Origin: Solimonas soli DSM 21787
GTDB taxonomy: Bacteria > Pseudomonadota > Gammaproteobacteria > Nevskiales > Nevskiaceae
Reading direction: 5' to 3'
DNA: 64,000 bases
Assembly: GCF_000474945.1 (NCBI RefSeq)
Contig: NZ_KI440836.1
Coordinates: forward strand, 295,917 to 359,916
In this document: positions 1 through 9,660 of the stretch, piece after piece
How positions within the stretch are numbered: position 1 is the stretch's first letter
Layout of the letters: each line of letters opens with the position of its first letter
Program-made: the position numbers and the translations under genes
Notes under the pieces: generated by a model
Database searches by the model: none
What the model was told of the DNA's origin: nothing
Seen by the model: only the letters and a program-made list of their open reading frames with translations

Positions 1-25
1 TCCGGTAAGCGCGAAACTGCGCCAT
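1..25 (-). CDS. ccdB: CcdB-type toxin, first codons only (runs off the left edge)
   Basis: An ATG lies directly after the ccdA stop codon (TAG then ATG, no gap). The eight visible codons read MAQFRAYR, which closely matches the start of CcdB toxins (MAQF.VYRN). CcdB poisons DNA gyrase and is neutralised by CcdA. The immediate adjacency to a CcdA-like antitoxin supports the call. The rest lies outside the window, so whether the toxin is intact cannot be judged. Confidence 0.7.
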
Positions 26-271
26 CTAAAGCGAAACCATATCCTGATTCCACGCGCCCTCACGCTCCACGCGCGCTCGATAATCCGCCAGTGCCTTACG
101 GTTCTCCTCCAGCCAGCGCCGGCCCTTTTCCTCGCGCAGCGCCTGCTCCAGTTTTTCTTCGAGGAAGCGCGAGAGGTTGAAGTTGGCCTCGCGCGCCTCC
201 TCGATCAGGCTTTCGCGAATGCTGAGATTGAGGCGGCGGCGCGGGTCCGCGGCGGATGATGGCATGGTCAT
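26..271 (-). CDS. ccdA: CcdA-type antitoxin of a chromosomal ccdAB module
   Basis: This 81-residue protein has the CcdA layout: an N-terminal ribbon-helix-helix-like part (RRRLNLSIRESLIEEARE) that in the family binds operator DNA, and a C-terminal toxin-binding tail (RRWLEENRKALADYRARVE). I chose the ATG at 271 because a GGAG Shine-Dalgarno sits 8 bases upstream; a longer frame back to 340 has no such site. The downstream gene begins like CcdB. CcdA-CcdB complexes normally repress their own promoter, which would lie in the 118-bp gap before hrpA. On a chromosome such modules act as stabilisers or as anti-addiction remnants; which applies here is not visible. Confidence 0.85.
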   Translation of the reverse strand: MTMPSSAADPRRRLNLSIRESLIEEAREANFNLSRFLEEKLEQALREEKGRRWLEENRKALADYRARVEREGAWNQDMVSL

Positions 272-389
272 GGCCGGTACTCCATAGATTGCGCACACAT
301 TATGCGCATTCGCAGCGGATCGGGCCAGCATGGACGACATCCCGGGCGGCTCGGTTCACTGCGGCGCCTGCTTCCGATCGCCCGCCGTT

Positions 390-3300
390 TCATCCGCGCA
401 AAGCCTCCCTGATCGCCTGCGCCGACGGCCGGCCAAGGGCCTTCAACTCCTGCGCGAACAGCGCGACGCGCCATTCCTCCAGCAGCCAGCGCGCCGGATG
501 CGACAGGTCCGGCAGCTGTGCGGCGAACGGCGCGAGCTGCTGCGTCAGTTCCTCGTCGCGCTGCGGCTTGTTCTGCAGACGTTCGAGCCGCACCTGCAGC
601 GCGCGCAGATAGGTCGTGATGCGCGGCCAGTACGGATCCGGAATCGCGGCGACGAAGCCGTCGGCGAACAGGCTCGCGAGTTGCGCGCGCATGTCGGCGA
701 CCGGCAGCGGCCAGCGCGCGGCGAAACCATCGAGCGTCTTGCGAATCTGCATCGCATTGTTGAGCCAGCCAACCAGCGTGTCGAGCCGCGCCAGCGCGTC
801 GATGCTGAACGCGGCGCGCCGTTCGAGCGCGGCCTGGAAATCGGCACGGGAGCGGATCGGTCCGTCGAGCAGGGTCTGCGCGGCGGCGCGCGCGGCGAGT
901 TGCGCGGCGATCGTTTCCGCATCGAGGCCGAACGGCGCCGCCAATAGCGCGAGCTTGAGGCGCGCGCCCTTGCTCAGATCGCGTGTGCGTTCCGGCATGC
1001 GCGCGAGCAGCAGCGTCAGCACGCCGCGCCGATGCGCCGCGTCCGCCGCCTCGCGCGATTCGAACAGGCGCAGATCGACACGGCCGTTTTCATCGCTCAG
1101 CGCCGGATAGCCGCGCGCACCGCTGGCGAGCGGCACCGACTCCGGAAGCGCGTCGAAGTCCCAGTCGTGCAAGTCTTCGCGCGCCCAGTGTCTCAGAGAA
1201 TCGTCGCGGCTCGCGGCCTGATGCAGCGCGGTGCGCGCCGCGCCGCTGAAGCGGCCGCGCAGGCCGTCGAGCGTGTTGGCGACGCCGAGAATCGCGCCCT
1301 GTTCGTTTTCCAATTGCAGACGCGGCAACAGATACGCGTCGAGCTTGGCCGGCGCGAAATCGTCCGGCTCCAGACGCACGCCGGTCATCTGCTGCAAGGC
1401 CTGGCACATCGCCGGCAGCAGCGCGCCATCGTCAGGCGTGAGCCGCGACGCCAGCGCCTGCGCATATTCGGCGGCCGGCATCACCTGGCGGCGCAGATGC
1501 TGCGGCAGCGTGCGGATCAGCGCTTCGATCTTCGCCGCGCGCAGGCCGCTGACCAGCCAGTCGAAGCGTTCGGCCGGCAGCTGGTGCACCTGCGCGAGCG
1601 GGATGTGGAAGGTCACGCCGTCGTGCTCCTCGCCGGGTTCGTGCGAGTAAGAGAGTTTCAGCGTCACGCCGCCGACGTCGAGGTGATCGGGGAACAGGCT
1701 TTCGACATGGGCGTTGGCGCCGGGCCGCAGCGCGTCGCTCTCCTGCATCGTCAGTGCTTTCTGCGCGCCCGCTTCGCGGCGCAGCCAGTTCTTCAGCGCC
1801 GCCGCCGTGCAGACCTCGGCCGGGATGCGTGCGTCGTAGAAGGCGTGTAACTGCGCGTCGCCGGCCAGCAGGTCGGGGCGACGCAGCTTGGCTTCCTTGT
1901 CGCGGATCGTGTCGATCAGCTGCAGGTTGGCATCGAGGAAGGCCGGCTTGCGCTGCATCTCGCCCTTGACCAGCGCCTCATTGATGAAGATCTCGCGCGC
2001 CTCGGCCGGGTTCGTCGAGCCGTAATGCCGCGCCCGCGTCAGCAGCGGCAGGCCGAGCAGGCTGACGTGCTCGGTGGCCGTGACTTCGCCGCGCTCGACG
2101 TTCCACTGCGGATGCAGCAGCACTCTTTTCACCAGGTGCGGCGCGACGCGTTCGAGCCAGTCCGGTTCGATCGCCGCGTTGGTGCGCGCGAACAGCTGCG
2201 AGGTCTGCGCCAGCTGCGCGCTCATCAGCCATTGCGGCTGCTTCTTGATCAGCGCCGAGCCGGGATGAATCTTGAAGCGCCGGTTGCGCGGGCCCTGGTA
2301 TTCGTTCTTCTCCGGCAGCTTGTGGCCGATGTGATCGATCAGGCCGGCGAGCAGCGCTTCGTGGATCGGCACGAACAGCTCGTCGAGCCTCTCGTTGGTC
2401 CAGCGCGCGGCGTCGGGCCTGGCGGCTTCCTTGTCGGCGACCAGATCGCGCAGCTGGCGATGCACGGCCTCCCATTCCTCCATGCGCAGGAATGACACGA
2501 AATGGTCGCGGCACACGCGGCGCAGCTGGCGATTGCTCGACTTGTCGCTCCAGTCGCGCCACTGCTGCCAGAGCTTGAGCAGCGTGAGGAAATCCGAGCG
2601 CGGATGGCGCCAGGCCGCGTGCTTCTCGCGCGCGTTCTGCTGCGCATCGGCCGGCACTTCGTGCGGGTCCTGCACCGACAGCGCGGCGGCGAGCACCAGG
2701 ATCATGTCCTGCGCGATGCTGCCCTTGCCGGCCAAGGCGATGCGCGCGATGCGCGGATCGAGCGGCAGGCGCGCGAGTTCGCGGCCGAGCGGCGTCAGCT
2801 CGCGCCGCTCGTCGAGCGCGCCGAGCGTCTGCAGCACGCGGTAGGCGTCGCTGACGTGGCGGTGGTCCGGCGCGTCGACCCAGGGAAAATCCTCGACGTC
2901 GCCGAGGCCCAGCGCGGTCATGCTGAGAATCACGCCGGCGAGGTTGGCGCGGCGGATTTCCGGATCGGTGAACAGCGGCCGCGCAGCGAAATCGTCCTCG
3001 GCATAGAGCCGCACGCAGATGCCGGGGCCGAGACGGCCGCAGCGGCCGGCGCGCTGGTTGGCCGCCGCCTGCGAGACCGGCTCGATCTGCAGCTGCTGCA
3101 CGCCGGTGCGCGGCGCGAAGCGGTTGATGCGTGCGGTGCCGGTGTCGACGACGTAGCGGATGCCGGGCACCGTCACCGAGGTTTCGGCGACATTGGTCGC
3201 CAGCACGATGCGCGGCTGCTTGCCGGGCGAGAACACGGCGTCCTGGGCATTCGCCGCCAGCCGCGAATACAGCGGCAGCACTTCGGCGCGCGGATACCGG

Positions 3301-4232
3301 CCACCCAGCACGCGCGCGGTGTCGCCGATCTCGCGTTCGCCGGGCAGGAACACCAGCACGTCGCCGTCCGGACGGCCGCGCCACAGCTCGTCGATGGCCG
3401 ACGCGATCGCGCCTTCGAGATCGCCGTCGTCGGCCGGCGCGCGGTAACGCATCTCGACCGGATAGGTGCGGCCCGACACCAGCTTGATCGGCGCGCCGTC
3501 GAAGTGTTTCGACAGCTTTTCCGGATCGAGCGTCGCCGAGGTGACGATCACCTTCAGATCCGGCCGCTGCGGCAGGATGCGCTTGAGCCAGCCGAGCAGG
3601 AAGTCGATGTTGAGGCTGCGCTCGTGCGCCTCGTCGATGATGAGGGTGTCGTAGGCGGTCAGCAGGTGATCGCGGCCGAGTTCGGCGAGCAGGATGCCGT
3701 CGGTCATCAGCTTGACCATCGTGCGCTCGGAGACGCGGCGGTCGAAGCGCGTTTCGTAGCCGACCAGCTCGCCGAGCCGCGTATCGAGTTCGGCGGCGAT
3801 GCGGTTGGCGACGCTGCGCGCGGCGAGCCGGCGCGGCTGCGTGTGGCCGATCAGGCCGCGCGTGCCGCGGCCGAGTTCGAGGCACAGCTTCGGCAGCTGC
3901 GTGGTCTTGCCGGAGCCGGTCTCGCCGCAGACGACGATGACCTGATGATCGCGGATCGCCTCCAGCAGCTCGTCCTTCGCCTGCACCACCGGCAGCTCGT
4001 CCGGGTAGCGGATGGTCTGCGGCCGCAGGCGCAGGCGGTTCTCGTAGCGCAGGCGCGCCTTCGCGACATCGGCGTTCAGCCGCTGCAGGTCGATCTTCGC
4101 GCCGCGCCGCGCGCGGTCGAGCAGGCGCACGAAGTCGGCGTGGTCGCGCGCCAGCAGTTCAGGCTGCGCGGCCGCCAGCGTCGCGCGCAGCGCGTCGAGA
4201 GTGGCCGGCGCGATCATGCGCGCTGGCGGCAC
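390..4232 (-). CDS. hrpA: ATP-dependent RNA helicase HrpA (DEAH box)
   Basis: The 1280-residue product matches full-length HrpA (about 1300 residues in E. coli). Visible motifs are Walker A GETGSGKT near residues 103-110, the DEAH box near 200-203, the SAT motif (TSATLD) after it, and the QRAGRCGR motif VI region. The long C-terminal half is the HrpA-specific DUF3418 region. The protein is a DExH helicase; in E. coli it has been linked to mRNA processing and rescue of stalled ribosomes. An internal ATG at 4217 is an alternative start; neither has a strong ribosome site. The gene is divergent from the DUF445 gene, with about 107 bp between them. Confidence 0.95.
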   Translation of the reverse strand: MPPARMIAPATLDALRATLAAAQPELLARDHADFVRLLDRARRGAKIDLQRLNADVAKARLRYENRLRLRPQTIRYPDELPVVQAKDELLEAIRDHQVIVVCGETGSGKTTQLPKLCLELGRGTRGLIGHTQPRRLAARSVANRIAAELDTRLGELVGYETRFDRRVSERTMVKLMTDGILLAELGRDHLLTAYDTLIIDEAHERSLNIDFLLGWLKRILPQRPDLKVIVTSATLDPEKLSKHFDGAPIKLVSGRTYPVEMRYRAPADDGDLEGAIASAIDELWRGRPDGDVLVFLPGEREIGDTARVLGGRYPRAEVLPLYSRLAANAQDAVFSPGKQPRIVLATNVAETSVTVPGIRYVVDTGTARINRFAPRTGVQQLQIEPVSQAAANQRAGRCGRLGPGICVRLYAEDDFAARPLFTDPEIRRANLAGVILSMTALGLGDVEDFPWVDAPDHRHVSDAYRVLQTLGALDERRELTPLGRELARLPLDPRIARIALAGKGSIAQDMILVLAAALSVQDPHEVPADAQQNAREKHAAWRHPRSDFLTLLKLWQQWRDWSDKSSNRQLRRVCRDHFVSFLRMEEWEAVHRQLRDLVADKEAARPDAARWTNERLDELFVPIHEALLAGLIDHIGHKLPEKNEYQGPRNRRFKIHPGSALIKKQPQWLMSAQLAQTSQLFARTNAAIEPDWLERVAPHLVKRVLLHPQWNVERGEVTATEHVSLLGLPLLTRARHYGSTNPAEAREIFINEALVKGEMQRKPAFLDANLQLIDTIRDKEAKLRRPDLLAGDAQLHAFYDARIPAEVCTAAALKNWLRREAGAQKALTMQESDALRPGANAHVESLFPDHLDVGGVTLKLSYSHEPGEEHDGVTFHIPLAQVHQLPAERFDWLVSGLRAAKIEALIRTLPQHLRRQVMPAAEYAQALASRLTPDDGALLPAMCQALQQMTGVRLEPDDFAPAKLDAYLLPRLQLENEQGAILGVANTLDGLRGRFSGAARTALHQAASRDDSLRHWAREDLHDWDFDALPESVPLASGARGYPALSDENGRVDLRLFESREAADAAHRRGVLTLLLARMPERTRDLSKGARLKLALLAAPFGLDAETIAAQLAARAAAQTLLDGPIRSRADFQAALERRAAFSIDALARLDTLVGWLNNAMQIRKTLDGFAARWPLPVADMRAQLASLFADGFVAAIPDPYWPRITTYLRALQVRLERLQNKPQRDEELTQQLAPFAAQLPDLSHPARWLLEEWRVALFAQELKALGRPSAQAIREALRG

Positions 4233-4339
4233 GGCCGATAGGCAGCGCGGGAGGGCTTGGGCACAATCAGGAGCATCGGCAGTTCATCAAAAACATAAGA
4301 CGGTCGCGAAGCAGGTCGCCGCCGCTCGGGGGAGCGCAA

Positions 4340-5593
4340 ATGGAGTGGCTGAAGCATCTGGTCGACTGGCAGGCCATCGCCGCGGACATCCGGCAGCATT
4401 TCTGGATCTATCTTTCGCTGCCCTTCGTCAGCGCGATCATCGGCTACGTCACCAAGGTGGTGGCGATTCGCATGATGTTCCAGCCCATCGAGTTCATCGG
4501 CCTGAAGGCCCCGTACCTGGGCTGGCAGGGCATTATCCCGCGAAAGGCGGCGAAGATGGCAGGCATCTCCGTCGACCTGATGACCTCGCAGCTGATCAGC
4601 GTGCGCGAGGTGTTCGAGCGGCTCGACCCCGAGCGCGTCGCCCGCGAGCTGGAACCGGTGCTGGTCGGCGCCATGGAACGCATCACGCGCGACGTCGCCG
4701 AGCGCTTCCAGCCCGGTCTGTGGAACCTGCTGCCGGAGTTCGTGCGGCGCCGCATCGTGCAGCGCGTGCAGGCCGATCTGCCGGGCCTGATCACGCAGAT
4801 CATGCGCGACGTCAGCGGCAACATCGAATCGCTGTTCGATCTCAAGGCGATGGTGGTCGACAACCTGGTGCGCGACAAGCGCCTGCTGAACCGCATCTTC
4901 TGGGAAACCGGCCGCCAGGAATTCAAGTTCTTCGGCACCGCCGGCTTCTACTTCGGCTTCGGCATCGGCCTCGTGCAGATGGTCTGCTGGGTGCTGTGGA
5001 AGCAGTCGTGGATGCTGCCGGCCTTCGGCCTGTTCGTCGGCTTCGCCAGCGACTGGCTCGCGCTGCAGATGCTGTTCCGCCCGCTGCGTCCGCGCCGCGT
5101 GCTCGGCCTGAACGTGCAGGGCCTGTTCCTGCGCCGCCAGCAGGAGGTCGCGCACGACTACGGCAACCTGATCGCCGACCAGATCCTCACGCCGGAGAAG
5201 ATCTGGGTCGCCGTCCTGCAGGGTCCGCTGTCCGACCGCGTGCTCGCGCTGCTCGAGCGCCACGTCAAACAGGCCGTCGACGAACAGGCCGGCGTCGCCC
5301 GCCCGGTGCTGAGCGTGCTGATCGGCTCGCAGAAATACGTCGAGATGAAGAAGGCCGTCGCCGAAAGCCTGATCCGCGAGCTGCCGCTCGCCCTGCAGTC
5401 CATCAACCGCTACGCCGAGGGCGCGATGGACATCCGCAACACCCTCATCCGCAAGATGCAGGCGCTCTCCGCCGAACAGTTCGAAGGCATGCTGCGGCCG
5501 GTGTTCAAGGAAGACGAGTGGATCCTGATCGCGATCGGCGCGCTGCTCGGCTTCCTGGTCGGCGAGCTGCAGGTGTTTCTGATGGTGCACTAG
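4340..5593 (+). CDS. DUF445 family membrane protein
   Basis: The 417-residue protein opens with a hydrophobic segment (LPFVSAIIGYVTKVVAIRMMF, about residues 27-47). It has a central hydrophobic hairpin around 195-240 that repeats the same YhvA-like pattern (GFASDWLALQMLF), and it ends with a C-terminal transmembrane helix (ILIAIGALLGFLVGEL). This internal duplication is typical of DUF445 (YheB/YjiN-like) inner-membrane proteins, whose function is unknown. A GGGGGAG Shine-Dalgarno lies just upstream of the ATG. It appears to be a single-gene unit. Confidence 0.85.
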   Translation: MEWLKHLVDWQAIAADIRQHFWIYLSLPFVSAIIGYVTKVVAIRMMFQPIEFIGLKAPYLGWQGIIPRKAAKMAGISVDLMTSQLISVREVFERLDPERVARELEPVLVGAMERITRDVAERFQPGLWNLLPEFVRRRIVQRVQADLPGLITQIMRDVSGNIESLFDLKAMVVDNLVRDKRLLNRIFWETGRQEFKFFGTAGFYFGFGIGLVQMVCWVLWKQSWMLPAFGLFVGFASDWLALQMLFRPLRPRRVLGLNVQGLFLRRQQEVAHDYGNLIADQILTPEKIWVAVLQGPLSDRVLALLERHVKQAVDEQAGVARPVLSVLIGSQKYVEMKKAVAESLIRELPLALQSINRYAEGAMDIRNTLIRKMQALSAEQFEGMLRPVFKEDEWILIAIGALLGFLVGELQVFLMVH

Positions 5594-5699
5594 CGGGTCC
5601 GGCGCGCGATTCCCACCGCCCGCTTGCCGGCGGGGCGGGCGCCGCGGCTTCGGGCTTTTCGCAGAAGGAAAACGTCGCGCCGGCGCGCCGCCGCGCGCA

Positions 5700-6608
5700 T
5701 CAGTCGGTGACCGTCGCCCGCTCCACCAGAAAATCGACGAAGGCCCGCACGCGCGCCGCCGGCTTGTCGTGGCCGAGATAGAGGGCGTGAATTTCCTCGC
5801 GGTCGCCGGGGTTGTAGTTCTCCAGCAGCGGCACGAGGCGGCCAGCGGCGAGGTCGGCGCCGATGAGAAAGTGCGCGAGGCGCACGATGCCGGCGCCGGC
5901 CACCGCCATCACGCGCAGCGACTCGCCGGAATTGCCCTGGAAGTTGCCGTTGACGGCCTGGCGGCGTGGCGCGCCGTTCGCGCCGGCGGTGGCGCGCAGG
6001 TTCCAGCCTTCGAGGGCGCGGCGGAAGTTGAAATTGAGGCAGTTGTGGCGGTCGAGATCGGCCGGCGTCTTCGGTCTGCCGTGGCGCTTCAGGTAAGCCG
6101 GCGAGGCGGCGACGATCCAGCGGCTGGCGCCGAGTGAACGCGCGCGCAGGTTCGAATCGCGCAGGGGTCCGTGGCGGATGGCGACGTCCATGCGCTGGTC
6201 GACCAGATCGACGAGCGCGTCGGTCAGCGACAGGTCGACGCTGACCTGCGGATGGCGTTCGAGGAATTCCGGCAGCACCGGCAGCAGGCAGTGCAGGCCG
6301 AAGGGCAGCGAGGCGGTGACGCGCAGGCGGCCGCGCGGCTCGACCTTGGCGGTCGAGAAGCTGCGCTCGAGATCGTCGATCTCGGCGGCGATCGCCTGCG
6401 CGCGCACGCGGAACGCTTCGCCCTCGGCGGTCAGCGTCAGCGAGCGCGTGGTGCGCTGCAGGAGCCGCACGCCGAGACGCGCTTCGAGACGCGCGATCGT
6501 GCGGCTCACCGCCGACGGCGTGACGCGCAGCATCTTGGCCGCGGCGGCGAAACTGCCGCCGTCGACGACGCGCAGGAAAACTTCGATCTCGCCGCTGCGG
6601 TTGTCCAT
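5700..6608 (-). CDS. LysR family transcriptional regulator
   Basis: The 302-residue protein begins with the LysR winged helix-turn-helix (VFLRVVDGGSFAAAAK, then VTPSAVSRTIARLE). A LysR substrate-binding domain follows (RLRVTASLPFGLHCLLPVLP). It is divergently transcribed from an MFS transporter gene, the classic arrangement in which a LysR protein controls the neighbouring exporter in response to a ligand. It belongs to the CrgA/DsdC-like group common in proteobacteria. The ligand cannot be deduced. Confidence 0.92.
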   Translation of the reverse strand: MDNRSGEIEVFLRVVDGGSFAAAAKMLRVTPSAVSRTIARLEARLGVRLLQRTTRSLTLTAEGEAFRVRAQAIAAEIDDLERSFSTAKVEPRGRLRVTASLPFGLHCLLPVLPEFLERHPQVSVDLSLTDALVDLVDQRMDVAIRHGPLRDSNLRARSLGASRWIVAASPAYLKRHGRPKTPADLDRHNCLNFNFRRALEGWNLRATAGANGAPRRQAVNGNFQGNSGESLRVMAVAGAGIVRLAHFLIGADLAAGRLVPLLENYNPGDREEIHALYLGHDKPAARVRAFVDFLVERATVTD

Positions 6609-6633
6609 GCGCCCCCGTCATTCGTGATTTGAG

Positions 6634-6650
6634 TTCACGACGATTGTGAG
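6634..6650. promoter_or_regulatory. Candidate LysR operator in the lysR/MFS divergent region
   Basis: TTCAC-N7-GTGAG is an imperfect dyad containing the T-N11-A core expected of LysR boxes. It lies 26 bases upstream of the LysR-type gene, within the 185-bp divergent interval. Position and shape are suggestive only. Confidence 0.35.
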
Positions 6651-6793
6651 CGGGCGCGTTCTTATCATCAATCAAGGAACCCGGCATTGTGGCGGCCCGT
6701 CGAGGCAAGACCTCGCTCGCCCCTCGCGGAGGCGAGAGGGAAATTCATTTTTGGTCGTCGTTCTCAGGCCCTGCCTTTCACCGGAAGTCCCGC

Positions 6794-7972
6794 ATGCCGC
6801 TCGCTCTCTATGCCCTGACCGCCGGCGCCTTCGGCATCGGCGTCACCGAGTTCGTCATCATGGGCCTGCTGCTGCAGGTCGGCGGCGACCTCGGCGTGTC
6901 GATTCCGGCCGCGGGCCTGCTGATTTCCGGCTACGCGCTCGGCGTCGTGGTCGGCGCGCCGCTGATGACGGTGGCGACGGCGCGCTGGCCGCGCAAGACC
7001 GTGCTGCTGGCGCTGATGGGCATCTTCACGCTCGGCAACCTGGCCTGCGCACTGGCGCCGGGCTACGCGGCGCTGCTCGCGGCGCGCGTGTTCACGGCGT
7101 TCGCGCACGGCACCTTCTTCGGCGTCGGCTCGGTGGTGGCGACCACGCTCGTGGCGCCGAAGCAGCGTGCCTCGGCGATCGCCATCATGTTCACCGGGCT
7201 CACCGTCGCCAACATTCTCGGCGTGCCGTTCGGCACCTGGCTCGGCCAGGCCTGCGGCTGGCGCGCGACCTTCTGGGCGGTCGCCGCCGTCGGCATCGTC
7301 GCGCTCGCGGTGATCGCCCTGCTGGTGCCGCGCGAGGCCGCGCCCGTCGAGGCCGGCGACTGGCGACGGGACCTGGGCGTGCTCACGCGCGCGCCGGTGC
7401 TGCTCGGCTTTCTCACCACGGTGCTCGGCTTCGGCGGCATGTTCGCCGTCTTCACCTACATCGCGCCGATCCTCACCACCCTCAGCGGTTTTTCCGACGC
7501 GGCGGTGTCGCCGATCCTGCTGGTGTTCGGCGGCGGCCTGGTGATCGGCAACCTCGTCGGCGGCCGGCTTGCCGACCGCCGCCTGTTCGCGACGCTGATC
7601 GGCAGCCTGCTCGCGCTCGCCGCGACCCTGCTGCTGATGACGCTGGCGATCCACACGCGCGTCGCCGCCGTGATCTTCGTCGGCCTGCTCGGCGCCACCG
7701 CCTTCGCCACCGTGCCGCCGCTGCAGATGTGGGTGCTCGACAAGGCGCAGGGCGCCGGCCAGAGCCTGGCGTCGAGCTTCAACATCGGCGCCTTCAATCT
7801 CGGCAATGCCGGCGGCGCCTGGCTCGGCGGCGTGGTGATCGCGCACGGCCCCGGCCTCGGCGCCCTGCCCTGGGTCGGCGCGCTGCTGCCGCTGGCGGCG
7901 GTGGCGATCGCCCTGCGCGTGCGGCAGCTCGAAGGCGCGTCGGCGCCGGCCGGCGCCGGCCGCGCCGATTGA
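6794..7972 (+). CDS. MFS transporter (AraJ/YdhP-like drug or sugar efflux family)
   Basis: The 392-residue protein has about twelve hydrophobic segments. The first (MPLALYALTAGAFGIGVTEF) carries the GxxxTEF pattern of DHA1-type exporters such as AraJ and YdhP. The ATG at 6794 is preferred because GGAAG lies 7 bases upstream and the protein then starts at its first membrane helix; a longer frame from 6689 adds a non-membrane tail of no family resemblance. It sits opposite a LysR regulator that probably controls it. It is an inner-membrane proton-driven exporter; the substrate is unknown. Confidence 0.9.
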   Translation: MPLALYALTAGAFGIGVTEFVIMGLLLQVGGDLGVSIPAAGLLISGYALGVVVGAPLMTVATARWPRKTVLLALMGIFTLGNLACALAPGYAALLAARVFTAFAHGTFFGVGSVVATTLVAPKQRASAIAIMFTGLTVANILGVPFGTWLGQACGWRATFWAVAAVGIVALAVIALLVPREAAPVEAGDWRRDLGVLTRAPVLLGFLTTVLGFGGMFAVFTYIAPILTTLSGFSDAAVSPILLVFGGGLVIGNLVGGRLADRRLFATLIGSLLALAATLLLMTLAIHTRVAAVIFVGLLGATAFATVPPLQMWVLDKAQGAGQSLASSFNIGAFNLGNAGGAWLGGVVIAHGPGLGALPWVGALLPLAAVAIALRVRQLEGASAPAGAGRAD

Positions 7973-8100
7973 GGCGCGCCTCGCGCGCGGGCCGGCCTCC
8001 CCGCACGCCCGTGCGCCGCGCCGGCGCTTTACGAACGCGCGCGGATGCCGGACGATCGCGGCGTCGGTCTGTCCTTGGACCCTGAGGGGAGGTTCACTGC

Positions 8101-8544
8101 ATGAGCACCGCGTCCCTGCGCCCGTCCGGCGCCTTCATCGGCGCCTCGTGGGCGGCGCTGGCGATCGGCGGCATCGGCTTCATCGCCGGCATCTGGAATT
8201 CGGCGATGCCGCTCAACGAGAAGGGCTACTACTTCACCGTGCTGCTGTTCGGCCTGTTCGCCGCGATCTCGCTGCAGAAGACGGTGCGCGACCGTCTCGA
8301 AGGCGTGCCGGTCACCGGCATCTACTACGGCGTGTGCTGGACGGCGATGGCGGCGGCGATCGTGCTGCTCGTCATCGGCCTGTGGAACGCCGACTTCAGC
8401 CGCATCGAGAAAGGCTTCTACGCCATGGCCTTCCTGCTGGCGATGTTCGGCGTCGTCGCCGTGCAGAAGAACATCCGCGACGCCAAGGCCGCCGATGCGC
8501 TCGACGAGCCGACGCGCACCCACGATCCGAACATCGCACCGTAA
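8101..8544 (+). CDS. YiaA/YiaB family inner-membrane protein
   Basis: The 147-residue protein contains two copies of a two-helix unit. Each unit is a hydrophobic helix, a short N.KGYY or EKGFY turn, and a second helix ending in QK.VRD or QKNIRD. This is the hallmark of the YiaAB two-helix domain, giving four transmembrane helices. The function of the family is unknown. A GGGGAGG Shine-Dalgarno stands about 9 bases before the ATG. Confidence 0.85.
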   Translation: MSTASLRPSGAFIGASWAALAIGGIGFIAGIWNSAMPLNEKGYYFTVLLFGLFAAISLQKTVRDRLEGVPVTGIYYGVCWTAMAAAIVLLVIGLWNADFSRIEKGFYAMAFLLAMFGVVAVQKNIRDAKAADALDEPTRTHDPNIAP

Positions 8545-8558
8545 GCGGCCGCGCGCGC

Positions 8559-8948
8559 TCAGCGCGCCGGCGTTTCCGAGGTCACGACGAAGGCGCTGCA
8601 ACGCTCGGGATCGATCGCGCGGATCTCGTATTCGAGCCCGCAGGCCAGGCAGGGACTGTCGCGCAGCAATTCAGCCGCTTCGGCCAGGCTGCGTGCATGG
8701 ACGAACCAGTATCCGCCGATGACTTCCTTGGCCTCGGCATAAGGTCCGTCGGTCACCGCCTGCCGGGTCACCCGCTTGCCCTCCGGCATCAGCCGCTGAC
8801 CGGGACGCATGTGGCCGTCGCCGACCATCCGCGCGTGCCAGGCATAGAAGGCATCGATCGCGGCCTGGATGCGCTGCGGCGAGGCATCGGCGTCCCAGCG
8901 GCCGCGTGAGATCACCAGATATTCGGTCGGTGGCGGTTCGTCGCTCAT
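8559..8948 (-). CDS. YciI-like (DGPF-type) protein
   Basis: The 129-residue protein has the YCII/DGPF signature TDGPYAEAKEVIGGYW and a ferredoxin-like alpha/beta pattern. The ATG at 8948 is chosen because GAGGA lies 6 bases upstream; the frame extends to 8990 without support. Relatives often sit beside ECF sigma factors, but none is visible here. The histidine and aspartate of the YCII fold suggest a small enzyme, but no substrate is known. Confidence 0.75.
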   Translation of the reverse strand: MSDEPPPTEYLVISRGRWDADASPQRIQAAIDAFYAWHARMVGDGHMRPGQRLMPEGKRVTRQAVTDGPYAEAKEVIGGYWFVHARSLAEAAELLRDSPCLACGLEYEIRAIDPERCSAFVVTSETPAR

Positions 8949-8986
8949 GACGGTCCTCGTCGCTGCAGTCTGCGCCGGGCCGGCGC

Positions 8987-9559
8987 TCAATCATCGGTGC
9001 TTGAAGGCGCGCGCTTGCGCGACGCGGCGAGCTCCCACGGCGTCGCCGCTCGCTGCAGCACCGGGCCGGTCTTGCCGCCGAGCTTGGCGAGCCGCCGTGA
9101 CAGGCGGAAGACGTGGTTCTCGACCGCCTGCCAATCCCAGGCGCTCGCCGGCCCGAGATCGGGATAGCGATCCTGCCGGCTCATGGCGCGGCCCTGCGAG
9201 TGGGCGGCGACGCGACATTGCAGGACATCGGGCGGCGTCACGTACAGATGCAGCCGGACGATGCCCCAGCCGGCGAGCGAATGACGGAAGCTGTGGCCCT
9301 CGCGCGGCGGATCGAGCTCGATGCGACGCTCCGTGAGCTTGCCCTTCATCGACGGGTACCAGAGCCCGAACGCGTAGTTGCGCACGCCCGCGGCGATGCA
9401 CTGCGCGGCCTTGGCCTTGATCGCCGCGGCATCGGCGTAGCGCTGCAGCGGCGCGCCCAGATCGGATTCCGCGGCCGCGACCACCGGCGTCTCCGACTCG
9501 AACGCCGCATCGATCAGCGCATCGAAATCGGCGGGGCGGATGAAAGTGGCAAGCGTCAC
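8987..9559 (-). CDS. Uncharacterised protein, 190 residues
   Basis: I do not recognise this family. The protein reads as soluble, with a tryptophan- and tyrosine-rich middle (NYAFGLWYPSMKGKL) and a basic C-terminal helix (ENHVFRLSRRLAKLGGK). I prefer the GTG at 9559, preceded by CGAGGG, over a frame running to 9724 whose extra N-terminus is Arg/Ala-rich and looks non-coding. No signal peptide or membrane segment is seen. It lies upstream of the YciI-like gene on the same strand, and the GTG-start frame overlaps nothing. Confidence 0.6.
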   Translation of the reverse strand: MTLATFIRPADFDALIDAAFESETPVVAAAESDLGAPLQRYADAAAIKAKAAQCIAAGVRNYAFGLWYPSMKGKLTERRIELDPPREGHSFRHSLAGWGIVRLHLYVTPPDVLQCRVAAHSQGRAMSRQDRYPDLGPASAWDWQAVENHVFRLSRRLAKLGGKTGPVLQRAATPWELAASRKRAPSSTDD

Positions 9560-9660
9560 GGAAAACCCTCGGGCGGAAACATGGCGGGGCGCGCCGCGAG
9601 CGCGCGTCCCGGCAAGACTATACGAAGCGGCGCCGGCGGCCGCGCCGCGCCGTCGCCGCG

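Noticed and set aside
2502-4241. A 579-residue frame opposite hrpA
   Set aside because: It mirrors helicase coding DNA, is low-complexity in composition and has no ribosome site or family match.
5594-5660. An intrinsic terminator after the DUF445 gene
   Set aside because: GC-rich inverted bases are present, but the stem is imperfect and no T-tract follows directly.
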